From the NCBI GenBank assembly GCA_947177885.1, contig CAMWWF010000146.1:1-7072 (forward strand): 7,072 bases of DNA, given 5' to 3'. This DNA is from an uncultured Lachnospiraceae bacterium (lineage in GTDB: Bacteria; Bacillota_A; Clostridia; Lachnospirales; Lachnospiraceae). Each line of letters starts with the position of its first letter. Position 1 is the first letter of the stretch. The notes beneath the pieces were generated by a model. The model was given only the letters and a program-made list of their open reading frames with translations. It was not told the DNA's origin and made no database searches. Position numbers and translations under genes: made by a program. Below, in pieces: positions 1-5,689 of the stretch.

Positions 1-882
1 AAACCTTATCCTCTTTGTAGCAAAACATACAATAAACATTACCAGTGCCGTCAGAATCGTGCCGAACATAAAGAGCACAAACAGCATGTAGAAAATCCAT
101 CCCGCAGCATTCTCAGCCACATATGCCATTAAGGCATCCATATCCATGCCATTCATCGCAATTTCCATATAGCGGTCCAGATCAATCATGTCCAAAAGTT
201 TCAGACTGACCACGCCACCCATAAAATTGATCATCATATGCATGGCGATGGTTATCTTCAGTTTCCCTGTCTTCACATAGAGAAACGCCAGAAAACATCC
301 CAGTGTAAAGGCATAGACGAACTGGTTCAGATTACCGTGGAACAGTCCGAACATCAGACCGGATACCACTACAGCCACACCCTGTCCATACTTTATCGTC
401 CGTTCCACGATCAGTTTGCGGAACACATACTCCTCCATAAACGGAGCGCAGATTACCATATATAAAACTACAAGAGCCATGCTGATGGAAGAAACGATAT
501 TCAAAAGTGTATTCTGCACCGCACTTCCCTTTAGTATGCTGATGACAGTGGATATGACAGTACCTGCCAGATTAGAGGCATACACCAATCCAAAACACAT
601 GAGCACAGCCACCAGGAACTGCCACCATTTCATTTTCTTCTTTTCCACATTCTCCGCCGGGATCGTCTTCACAAGCGCGATCAAAGCCGGCATACCGATC
701 AGATACATCGGTACCATGGACAGTGTGAGACTGATATTGCCGTCCTCCAGCCATTCCGGTCGGAACATCTTCACCAAACCGGTGGGGATCAGCTGCACCG
801 CATAGATAATGATCGTTCCCAAAATAAACATCCCACCCAGCCTGGAAAAGTGTTTCCTTGCCACCTTTAATGCTTCTTGCAT
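1..882 (-). CDS. CPBP-family intramembrane metalloprotease, 3' end cut by window edge
   Basis: The frame is open for 294 codons from ATG at 882 to the window edge and has no stop, so the C-terminus is missing. I see the three CPBP (CAAX protease/bacteriocin-processing, ABI) motifs in order: EEYVFR with E150, E151 and R155; FGLFH with F178 and H182; and HMMINF with H215 and N219. In this family these Glu and His residues form the metal-dependent active site inside the membrane. Several hydrophobic segments (about residues 17-35, 52-71, 88-105, 130-147, 166-181, 188-203, 211-228 and 262-287) fit a polytopic membrane protein. GAGGAG at 892-897 lies 9 bases before the ATG and supports the start. 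The gene has its own promoter and no close upstream partner. Known roles range from prenyl-protein processing to bacteriocin immunity or maturation. The substrate cannot be told here, and no bacteriocin gene is visible. Confidence 0.93.
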   Translation of the reverse strand, partial: MQEALKVARKHFSRLGGMFILGTIIIYAVQLIPTGLVKMFRPEWLEDGNISLTLSMVPMYLIGMPALIALVKTIPAENVEKKKMKWWQFLVAVLMCFGLVYASNLAGTVISTVISILKGSAVQNTLLNIVSSISMALVVLYMVICAPFMEEYVFRKLIVERTIKYGQGVAVVVSGLMFGLFHGNLNQFVYAFTLGCFLAFLYVKTGKLKITIAMHMMINFMGGVVSLKLLDMIDLDRYMEIAMNGMDMDALMAYVAENAAGWIFYMLFVLFMFGTILTALVMFIVCFATKRIRF

Positions 883-923
883 AATATGAATCTCCTCGTT
901 TCGTATCCTTTAACTTCTCTAAA

Positions 924-952
924 AGTATATCGCACTTTTTACATTGTGGCAA
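924..952 (-). promoter_or_regulatory. Sigma-A-type promoter for the CPBP protease gene
   Basis: On the minus strand a TTGCCA -35 box (947-952) and a TATACT -10 box (924-929) are separated by exactly 17 bases. Transcription would start near 917 and give a leader of about 35 bases that carries the GAGGAG ribosome binding site. This suggests the protease gene is transcribed alone. The call rests on consensus match only. Confidence 0.7.
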
Positions 953-995
953 CACCAACATTGAACCGATCCATATATTTCCCGGTCAAATCCCA

Positions 996-1283
996 TTATT
1001 TATCACAGATTTCCCTTTTGTCCGCGTCCCTCCCTGTTTTGCCACACCACATGCGACGGCTGATATCCGCCAGACTCTCGGCCACATAAGGTATCAGCAT
1101 TACGAAATAAGGCAGGACATATCGGGCTCCCGCCTCCCATATCACGCTGAACAGGAATCCCCCGATTTTCTTTTTTCTCCAACGAATGGCGCCTGATATA
1201 CAGAAGCCGCATGCACCCAAATATATGATACTCTGATGCGCGGACATGACCTCCAGAAATGCAATGTTATAGCTTTCACTCCG
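996..1283 (-). pseudogene. Possible C-terminal remnant of a membrane glycosyltransferase
   Basis: The frame is open from just after an in-frame TGA (1284-1286) to the stop at 996. An ATG at 1247 would give 83 residues, but the 12 codons before it (RSESYNIAFLEV) also look coding. GGAGG lies only 2 bases before that ATG, which is too close for a good start. The sequence has a hydrophobic segment, a basic RWRKKK turn, a second hydrophobic part with WEAGARYVLPYF, and a charged tail. That resembles the last membrane helices of GT-C (ArnT/PMT-like) glycosyltransferases, where an aromatic-rich E-x-x-x-R-Y-x-x-P motif is common. I cannot run a search, so this is a judgement by eye. The N-terminal several hundred residues are absent. 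The break falls about 45 bases from the displaced tRNA fragment, so the disruption may be linked to the insertion next door. It could instead be a real small membrane protein. Confidence 0.45.
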
Positions 1284-1327
1284 TCATCTGTCACTATAAA
1301 ATACGAAAGAACTCAACCACTGCCGCA

Positions 1328-1369
1328 CAGCGCTGCAAGGATTCGAACCTTGAAATGACGGAGTCAGAG
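1328..1369 (-). repeat. Displaced 3' half of tRNA-Gln (candidate distal att site)
   Basis: These 42 bases match 2888-2929 of the intact tRNA-Gln gene at 41 positions, in the same orientation, at a constant offset of 1,560. The match runs from the anticodon loop (CTCTGAC) through the T arm to the discriminator G. The single difference (1335 versus 2895) changes the last acceptor-stem position that pairs with base 7, so this copy would not fold as well. No 5' half of a tRNA is found upstream (1370-1440 on this strand). Weaker similarity continues for about 20 bases beyond the 3' end (13 of 20). The arrangement is the classic footprint of a tyrosine-recombinase element integrated into a tRNA gene: intact tRNA at one end, displaced 3' fragment at the other. 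A decayed tandem tRNA duplication is the alternative. Confidence 0.75.
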
Positions 1370-1383
1370 ACCTTCATTTCAGG
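1348..1383. repeat. Imperfect inverted repeat spanning the candidate att boundary
   Basis: TGAAATGA (1351-1358) and TCATTTCA (1374-1381) are perfect 8-base inverted arms around a 15-base spacer. Flanking CC (1348-1349) and GG (1382-1383) extend them with one bulged T. One arm lies in the tRNA T-arm/variable region and the other just outside the tRNA-derived repeat. Inverted arms around a short spacer are what a tyrosine-recombinase core site looks like, but the spacer is longer than the usual 6-8 bases, so this may be chance. Confidence 0.35.
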
Positions 1384-1456
1384 GGCGGTTTGTTCATGAA
1401 ATCAAGAATTGGCAAATTCGGCTGAGGGGAATTGACTTATCGATCTCAGAAAAGAT

Positions 1457-1490
1457 AAATTCTTCCTATATTGTTACCAACCCATCTACA
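1457..1490 (-). repeat. Possible partial copy of the antitoxin gene
   Basis: The 13-base string CCAACCCATCTAC occurs here (1477-1489) and inside the antitoxin gene (2254-2266), where it encodes its VDGL core. Next to it TCTTCC is also shared (1461-1466 and 2241-2246) at nearly the same distance, and flanking A-rich bases agree. The frame around this copy is only about a dozen codons long and cannot make a protein. It looks like the eroded end of a duplicated antitoxin segment downstream of the toxin. With so short a match, chance is not excluded. Confidence 0.35.
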
Positions 1491-1524
1491 GCCGGGATTA
1501 CAATTCATGCAATTTCTTATCTCT

Positions 1525-2142
1525 TCATCCAAGTGCATCGTACACTATTTTTTGAAAATAATCCTTTTTAGAGAAATCAGTTCCATCAGAAAAATACGCA
1601 TTATATGCGACCAAAGCTATCCTGACATATATGCTGTTCTCCTCAAAAAGCTTTCTATTTAACGAAAAACCCATTTCATCCGCAAATTGGCAGCAGAACG
1701 TGATGGTGGTTCTGGTATTTCCCTCCCTGAAAGGATGTATTTTCCACAAGCGTGCCAGAGAATCGCAAAACTCAACGGCTTTCTGCCACAGGGACATACT
1801 GCCCCATTCTTTTGCCCTCATATCTGAAAGCGCATGGTTCACATCATTTACTATGTCTAAAGGGTCAGAATATTCCACCGACTGACCGCCCAACACGTCT
1901 TCTTCTTTGTAAATGGATATTGTTCTGGGTACGCCTGCCCATTCAAAGAGATCACAAAATATATATTCATCCATTCTCAGTAAATGCTCAGTGTGATAGT
2001 CCCCACCTAGCGGATTTAAAGCCAAATCTTTTAAACGGTATACAACATAATCCGCTTCTGCATGATCAAGCAGAACCTGATCACGAATACCCAATTTATT
2101 TCTGAGAACAGGAATATCATCATAAAGATAAGGGTCACGCAT
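1525..2142 (-). CDS. Fic-domain protein, toxin of a VbhA/VbhT-like (FicT) module
   Basis: Fic enzymes transfer AMP or another phosphate-containing group from a nucleotide to target hydroxyl groups; class I toxins are held inactive by a small antitoxin. Numbered from the upstream ATG at 2148, the catalytic motif is HPFREGNTRTTI (138-149), with catalytic H138, acidic E142 and N144. The consensus HxFx(D/E)GNGRxxR is altered: Gly becomes T145, and the second Arg, which contacts the nucleotide and the inhibitory Glu, is I149. A flap region precedes it (about 76-95, TISIYKEEDV). No inhibitory (S/T)xxxE(G/N) motif is visible inside the protein, which fits class I. Length is about 205 residues, a minimal Fic core. 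I chose ATG at 2142 because AAAGGAG lies 7 bases before it but only 1 base before the ATG at 2148. The gene overlaps the antitoxin stop by 8 bases (ATGCGTGA), implying coupled translation. Confidence 0.9.
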   Translation of the reverse strand: MRDPYLYDDIPVLRNKLGIRDQVLLDHAEADYVVYRLKDLALNPLGGDYHTEHLLRMDEYIFCDLFEWAGVPRTISIYKEEDVLGGQSVEYSDPLDIVNDVNHALSDMRAKEWGSMSLWQKAVEFCDSLARLWKIHPFREGNTRTTITFCCQFADEMGFSLNRKLFEENSIYVRIALVAYNAYFSDGTDFSKKDYFQKIVYDALG

Positions 2143-2311
2143 CCACATGCTCCTTTATTTTGTATTTTTTATCCAGAAAGAGCTTCGCATCTTCCATGGT
2201 GACTTCTCCCCTCTTTTCTTTTTCAATATACTTTTTAAAATCTTCCGTAGGTTCCAACCCATCTACTTTAATCATTCCTATTGCGTAGTCCCATGCCTGT
2301 GAATTTGTCAT
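2135..2311 (-). CDS. VbhA-like antitoxin of the Fic module
   Basis: This small protein (58 residues from the chosen start, 61 from the ATG at 2320) sits directly upstream of the Fic gene and overlaps it. Its layout matches the VbhA antitoxin: a first helix ending in GMIKVDGLEP, then a linker and two charged helices (EDFKKYIEKEKRGEVTMED and a Lys-rich tail). In VbhA the equivalent stretch reads S-x-x-x-E-G followed by LEP, and its Glu blocks the Fic active site. Here the motif position is M-I-K-V-D-G, so Ser is Met and Glu is Asp. The ATG at 2311 has a GGAGAGG box ending 9 bases upstream, while the ATG at 2320 is almost inside that box, so I prefer 2311. The position, size and residual motif support antitoxin function; whether the Asp still inhibits is untested. 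Confidence 0.82.
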   Translation of the reverse strand: MTNSQAWDYAIGMIKVDGLEPTEDFKKYIEKEKRGEVTMEDAKLFLDKKYKIKEHVDA

Positions 2312-2498
2312 AATCAACATCCTCTCCTATACACTCTTTCAGTCCAAGGCAGCCTGCTAACTGCTTCTCATCTACGCTGCCGGTTTTCTTCGTCAATTTC
2401 ATCCATTGACATAGGATTTGTCCAAGCATCAGTACTGTACTGTTTTCAAACTTCCTATAGTTGGAAAGTGTTATACTTTCTATAATAAAACTTTTCAT
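2268..2498 (-). pseudogene. Truncated N-terminus of a possible AAA-family ATPase
   Basis: The ORF has 76 codons from ATG at 2498, which is preceded by GGAGAGG; an in-frame ATG at 2510 is also possible. Its first 25 residues (with IESITLSNYRKFEN) look like the opening strand of RecF/OLD-type AAA ATPases, which typically begin with a lysine-rich strand and L-x-N-(F/Y)-R-x-F. A Walker A P-loop should follow within about 20 residues and is absent; the frame instead continues into a sequence I do not recognise and overlaps the antitoxin start by 44 bases. A second frame in the same stretch also looks coding (2368-2445). I read this as a fused remnant. A small real protein co-transcribed with the antitoxin is possible but less likely. 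Confidence 0.4.
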
Positions 2499-2521
2499 CG
2501 CCCTCTCCACTCTGCCGCTTT

Positions 2522-2732
2522 TTAAGCCGCCTTGACTTTCCTATATATCATACCTGTAACCTGATACATCAGCCTTTCTTTTTTCTCTATAAACTCCTGA
2601 AAAATCCTCCAAAGCCTTTAAAAGTATTACTTCCCTTGATCCGTACATAACAAGTACTTTTGCAAGTTTCCTGACCTTTTAGCTTCTTGCATAAAATCTC
2701 TCTTCTGTATTTTTGAGTATATCATTTTTCAT
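2522..2732 (-). pseudogene. Unidentified small ORF broken by a stop and a frameshift
   Basis: From ATG at 2732 the frame encodes MKNDILKNTEERFYARS, meets TAA at 2679-2681, and then continues in the same frame with KVRKLAKVLVMYGSREVILL and an acidic stretch. Near the T5 run around 2595-2602 the coding-like sequence moves to another frame (FQEFIEKKERLMYQVTG and a KVKAA end) that stops at 2522, 24 bases before the next start. Joined, these would give a highly charged helical protein of roughly 65-70 residues. Upstream, a third frame (about 2727-2826, ending VAKDNEK) is also open and coding-like, so the original gene may have been longer. I do not recognise the family. Frame changes and stops at this density suggest decay after acquisition. 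Confidence 0.4.
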
Positions 2733-2825
2733 TATCCTTAGCCACCTGTCTGTCTAAAATTTTATAAAAATCACTGCTTACTGATGGCATAAATTTCAGT
2801 CTTAAAATCCCGCACCCTGATTTTA

Positions 2826-2860
2826 TAACAAAAGACCCCGGTGAATCTCTCCACCGGGGT
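2826..2860 (-). terminator. Rho-independent terminator of the tRNA-Gln gene
   Basis: A perfect 9-base stem (ACCCCGGTG/CACCGGGGT, 2852-2860 with 2835-2843) has an 8-base loop and is followed on the minus strand by CTTTTGTTAT. It begins 28 bases after the tRNA 3' end and should stop tRNA transcription before the accessory region. Confidence 0.9.
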
Positions 2861-2887
2861 GTCTCTGGCAGCGCAACCGCTGTTTCG

Positions 2888-2959
2888 CAGCGCTACAAGG
2901 ATTCGAACCTTGAAATGACGGAGTCAGAGTCCGTTGCCTTACCGTTTGGCGATAGCGCT
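2888..2959 (-). tRNA. tRNA-Gln, anticodon CUG
   Basis: The 72-base gene folds into a full cloverleaf. The acceptor stem AGCGCTA/TAGCGCT pairs perfectly and is followed by discriminator G. The D arm contains CCAAACGGTAAGG. The anticodon stem ACGGA/TCCGT closes a loop CTCTGAC, giving anticodon CTG (2925-2927), which reads the Gln codon CAG. The T arm is CAAGG-TTCGAAT-CCTTG. The 3' CCA is not encoded and must be added after transcription. It has its own promoter and terminator and lies just downstream of the glutamine synthetase gene. Its 3' half is repeated at 1328-1369, so it probably served as an integration site and was rebuilt by the incoming element. Confidence 0.97.
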
Positions 2960-2977
2960 ATTTACATTACTTAATGG

Positions 2978-3006
2978 ATTATACACGAAGTATTTCCAAT
3001 TTGCAA
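2978..3006 (-). promoter_or_regulatory. Strong sigma-A-type promoter of tRNA-Gln
   Basis: On the minus strand TTGCAA (3001-3006) and a perfect TATAAT (2978-2983) are separated by exactly 17 bases. Transcription would begin near 2971, about a dozen bases before the mature tRNA 5' end at 2959, as expected for a stable RNA gene. Confidence 0.85.
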
Positions 3007-3059
3007 TACCTTTTATGCAAAAAATTTATTTTTTTACGCAAACACGGAAAAGGATCAGG

Positions 3060-3100
3060 AAAAAAGCTGAGCGCCTGATTTCTCAAAGTTCTCAGCTTTT
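3060..3100 (-). terminator. Rho-independent terminator of glnN
   Basis: A 10-base perfect stem, AAAAGCTGAG (3091-3100) with CTCAGCTTTT (3062-3071), encloses a 19-base loop and is continued on the minus strand by a run of six T. It lies about 40 bases after the glnN stop codon. The A/T ends of the stem could also terminate transcription on the plus strand, although no plus-strand gene is seen. Confidence 0.82.
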
Positions 3101-3141
3101 CCCTGTTTTACCTCTTCCATACTTTTTAAGATTTCTCTTTT

Positions 3142-5253
3142 TTACACCTCAAAGATCAGATCTCCGTAAGTAGGGATCGGCCATACATCCTTGTCAACCA
3201 GCATCTCCAGCTCATCCACAGGAGCTCTCAGCGCCTCCATGGCGGCAAACACTACATCCTTGTAGAAAAATGCCTGCTCCCTCACATCACCCATGGCAGC
3301 CGCTTCTCTCTCCACCTGCTCCAACTTCACCAAAGCCGCTTTCGCTTCTGTCAGCTTCACGGATATCTCGCTCAGCAGTCCCACCTGCACGCTTGCATCC
3401 GCGCCGGCTTCCTTCACTGCGATCACCGTATCAGCCAGGGACTTGGTATACCTGATCACAGCGGGAAGGATCTGCTTCCTGGCCATATCGATCATGGTTC
3501 GGGCCTCGATATTTATGGACTTGGAATAAGTCTCATAAGTAATCTCCTCGCGGGACTCCAGTTCCACCCTGGTAAAGATACCGAATTTCTCAAACAGCCT
3601 GACCGCCTTGTCAGTCGTCAATGTAGCCGCCGCCTCCACCATGGATTTAATATTGGGCAGTCCCCGTCTTGCCGCTTCCTTTACCCACTCGTCAGAATAT
3701 CCGTCACCATTGAACACAATCCTCTGATGCTTCGTCATGTATTCCTTTATCAGGTCATGGACAGCCAGTTCAAAGTCTTCTGCCTTTTCCAGCAGATCGG
3801 CAGCCTCACAGAAAGCCTCCGCCACAATGGCATTCAAAATGGTATTGGGGCTTCCGATGGAATCCGCGCTGCCCACCATACGAAATTCAAACTTATTGCC
3901 GGTGAAAGCAAAAGGCGATGTCCTGTTACGGTCTGTGGCATCCTTCTCCAGATCGGTCAGTGTGGAAACGCCTGTTTCCAGCTTGCCGCCCTCCAGCAAA
4001 TGAGCCGCCTCGCCGGTCTCCACCAGCTGCTTGACCACATCTTCCAGCTGTTCCCCGAGGAACATGGAAATAATGGCAGGAGGAGCCTCGTTAGCGCCTA
4101 GTCTGTGATCATTTCCCACGTCGGCAGCACTCTGCCGCAGCAGATCCGCATGTGTATCCACTGCCTTCATGATGCACGCCAGCACCAGAAGGAACTGTAT
4201 ATTCTCGTTGGGCGTATCGCCGGGATCCAGGAGATTCACACCGTTGTCGGTACCCAGGGACCAGTTGTCATGCTTACCGGAACCGTTCACGCCTGCGAAG
4301 GGCTTCTCATGGAGCAGACAGGTCAGTCCATGGCGTCCCGCCACCTTCTTCATGGTCTCCATCACCAACTGGTTGTGATCCACCGCGATATTGGCCGTCT
4401 CATAGATGGGAGCCAGCTCATGCTGTGCGGGAGCCACCTCATTGTGCTGAGTCTTGGCGGTGACACCCAGTTTCCACAATTCCGTGTTCAAGTCTTTCAT
4501 ATAGGAACCGATTCTCTCGCGGATCGTGCCAAAGTAATGGTCCTCAAGCTCCTGTCCTTTGGGAGCCGGTGCGCCGAACAGGGTACGACCGGTAAAGATC
4601 AGATCCTCACGCTGCAAATACTTCGCCCTGTCCACCAGAAAATATTCCTGTTCAGGTCCCACGCTAGCCACCACCTTGGTAGCTTCAGTGTTCCCAAAAA
4701 GCCTCACAATGCGGAGCGCCTGCTGGCTGACAGCCTCCATGGAACGCAGCAGCGGCGTCTTCTTATCCAGAGCTTCACCGGTGTAAGAACAGAATGCGGT
4801 AGGAATACAGAGGATCACACCCACAGCGTCCTCCTTCAAAAAGGCAGGGGATGTGATATCCCATACGGTATAACCTCTTGCCTCGAAAGTAGCTCTCAAT
4901 CCGCCGGAGGGGAAAGAAGAGGCATCCGGTTCGCCCTTGATCAGCTCCTTGCCGGAAAACTCCATGAGCATCTTACCCTCTTCATCGGGATGTGTCACAA
5001 AAGAATCATGTTTCTCCGCGGTAATACCGGTAAGGGGCTGAAACCAGTGAGTATAATGGGTAGCCCCGTTCTCCACCGCCCAGTCCTTCATGGCCTTTGC
5101 AACCACATCGGCAGCGGCAGGAGAAAGCTCGCCTCCCTGTTCCATGATCTTCTTGACTTCTTTGTATACACTTCTGGGCAGTCTCTCTTTCATTTTACCC
5201 AGGGTAAATACCTTACTGGCAAAAATATCTTCCACGTTTAATACTTCACTCAT
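3142..5253 (-). CDS. glnN: Glutamine synthetase type III (GSIII)
   Basis: This cytosolic enzyme makes glutamine from glutamate, ammonia and ATP and is central to nitrogen assimilation. The 703-residue length is typical of GSIII, far above the ~450 of GSI. In order I see the GSIII N-terminal signature [15 protein letters not shown] (113-127), the metal-binding strand [10 protein letters not shown] (199-208), [15 protein letters not shown] (271-285), the NGSGKHDNW element (323-331, counterpart of NGSGMH in GSI), [13 protein letters not shown] (380-392) and the active-site segment [16 protein letters not shown] (443-458). The long helical C-terminal domain from about residue 500 is specific to GSIII. 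The start ATG is preceded by GGGAG and AAGGA boxes, with the GGAG 7 bases away. It appears monocistronic, with a terminator after it and an unusual structured leader before it that suggests regulation at the RNA level. No truncation or missing motif is seen. Confidence 0.97.
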   Translation of the reverse strand: MSEVLNVEDIFASKVFTLGKMKERLPRSVYKEVKKIMEQGGELSPAAADVVAKAMKDWAVENGATHYTHWFQPLTGITAEKHDSFVTHPDEEGKMLMEFSGKELIKGEPDASSFPSGGLRATFEARGYTVWDITSPAFLKEDAVGVILCIPTAFCSYTGEALDKKTPLLRSMEAVSQQALRIVRLFGNTEATKVVASVGPEQEYFLVDRAKYLQREDLIFTGRTLFGAPAPKGQELEDHYFGTIRERIGSYMKDLNTELWKLGVTAKTQHNEVAPAQHELAPIYETANIAVDHNQLVMETMKKVAGRHGLTCLLHEKPFAGVNGSGKHDNWSLGTDNGVNLLDPGDTPNENIQFLLVLACIMKAVDTHADLLRQSAADVGNDHRLGANEAPPAIISMFLGEQLEDVVKQLVETGEAAHLLEGGKLETGVSTLTDLEKDATDRNRTSPFAFTGNKFEFRMVGSADSIGSPNTILNAIVAEAFCEAADLLEKAEDFELAVHDLIKEYMTKHQRIVFNGDGYSDEWVKEAARRGLPNIKSMVEAAATLTTDKAVRLFEKFGIFTRVELESREEITYETYSKSINIEARTMIDMARKQILPAVIRYTKSLADTVIAVKEAGADASVQVGLLSEISVKLTEAKAALVKLEQVEREAAAMGDVREQAFFYKDVVFAAMEALRAPVDELEMLVDKDVWPIPTYGDLIFEV

Positions 5254-5289
5254 TTTCCTTCTCCCTTTCCTTTTTCACATTATCTTAAA

Positions 5290-5403
5290 ACAGAGTGCCT
5301 TAACCGGCAAATCCGGACCTGACAGCCATGCGGCCTTTTCGGGCCTCCGGATAAGGCTCTTACCGCTTACATCGGCCCAGCAGGCTTCCTGTCTGCTCTC
5401 TGT
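5290..5403 (-). promoter_or_regulatory. Structured RNA domain in the glnN leader, candidate cis-regulator
   Basis: Read as minus-strand RNA, the outer stem ACAGAG-A-GC/GC-A-CUCUGU (5395-5403 with 5290-5298) closes a junction of about 95 bases. Inside it are a GACAG/CUGUC helix (5389-5393 with 5321-5325), a CCGG/CCGG hairpin (5304-5316), a 7-pair hairpin with one bulge (5348-5365) and a GGCC hairpin (5332-5345). Alternative helices compete with these: AGCAG/CUGCU (5393-5397 with 5379-5383) would break the outer stem, and GGGCC/GGCCC (5374-5378 with 5341-5345) would break the GGCC hairpin. The domain ends about 27 bases before the glnN ribosome binding site. I do not recognise a known riboswitch class. 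Several short GC stems can arise by chance, so function is inference. Confidence 0.45.
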
Positions 5404-5443
5404 AAAAAAAAGAGTCCCAAAGTAAACCTACGTTACTTGGAAC
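5404..5443 (-). terminator. Rho-independent terminator inside the U32-glnN gap, possible attenuator
   Basis: On the minus strand GTTCCAAGTAA (5433-5443) pairs with TTACTTTGGGAC (5414-5425) over 11 pairs with one G-T pair and one bulge. The loop is 7 bases, and TC plus a run of eight T follow. It lies downstream of two candidate promoters and 150 bases upstream of glnN. It may end readthrough from the U32 gene or act as an attenuator of glnN. An upstream hairpin GAAC-AAAGAT-GTTC (5440-5453) shares GTTC with the terminator arm, so the two cannot form together. Confidence 0.75.
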
Positions 5444-5511
5444 ATCTTTGTTCATAAGATACCGATGTACGGAAACGCCGAAATCAATGTAATCAACGTT
5501 TCATTTTCTAT

Positions 5512-5540
5512 AAGATAACCCACTTTTCCCCAAAATGCAA
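5512..5540 (-). promoter_or_regulatory. Second, weaker promoter candidate for glnN
   Basis: TTGCAT (5535-5540) and TATCTT (5512-5517) are 17 bases apart on the minus strand. The match is modest. Around it, CCCAAAAT occurs at 5529-5536 and 5543-5550, 14 bases apart, and a perfect palindrome CAAAATTTTG lies at 5561-5570; these could be binding sites for a regulator. No GlnR-type box (TGTNA-N7-TNACA) was found. Confidence 0.35.
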
Positions 5541-5614
5541 TACCCAAAATTCATTTTTATCAAAATTTTGCCATAACATTTTGAAAAAGCGTTTTACTGA
5601 TGTTCGCCAGAAAC

Positions 5615-5644
5615 ATTGTACAATAGGTATATCGCACCGGTCAA
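5615..5644 (-). promoter_or_regulatory. Promoter candidate upstream of the glnN leader
   Basis: TTGACC (5639-5644) and TACAAT (5615-5620) are separated by 18 bases on the minus strand, a good sigma-A match placed about 45 bases after the U32 stop codon. Transcription from here would give glnN a leader of about 350 bases containing the terminator and the structured domain. Confidence 0.6.
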
Positions 5645-5689
5645 CTAAATCCTTTCAAACACGCTCTAACCGCACCTCCCGGCAGCAGA

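Noticed and set aside
416..805. 129-codon plus-strand frame
   Set aside because: It is antisense to the CPBP gene and has no supporting ribosome site or motif.
572..961. 129-codon minus-strand frame overlapping the CPBP gene
   Set aside because: It is out of frame with the CPBP motifs and its start would lie upstream of the promoter; its translation has no membrane or family features.
1752..2105. 117-codon plus-strand frame
   Set aside because: It is antisense to the Fic gene with a composition typical of a shadow frame.
2716..2757. Promoter for the antitoxin-Fic operon near TATACT at 2716-2721
   Set aside because: No -35 box at an acceptable distance; the alternative GATAAT with TAGACA has only a 14-base spacer.
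4105..5241. 378-codon open frame on the plus strand
   Set aside because: It lies wholly antisense to glnN, whose motifs are unmistakable. The length is explained by codon bias of the sense gene, and the translation shows no recognisable domain.
5281..5410. Known riboswitch classes (T-box, cobalamin, glycine, c-di-GMP) in the glnN leader
   Set aside because: The diagnostic conserved strings, such as the T-box GGTGG-N-ACCGCG element or the cobalamin GCCACTG box, are not present; only generic stems are seen.
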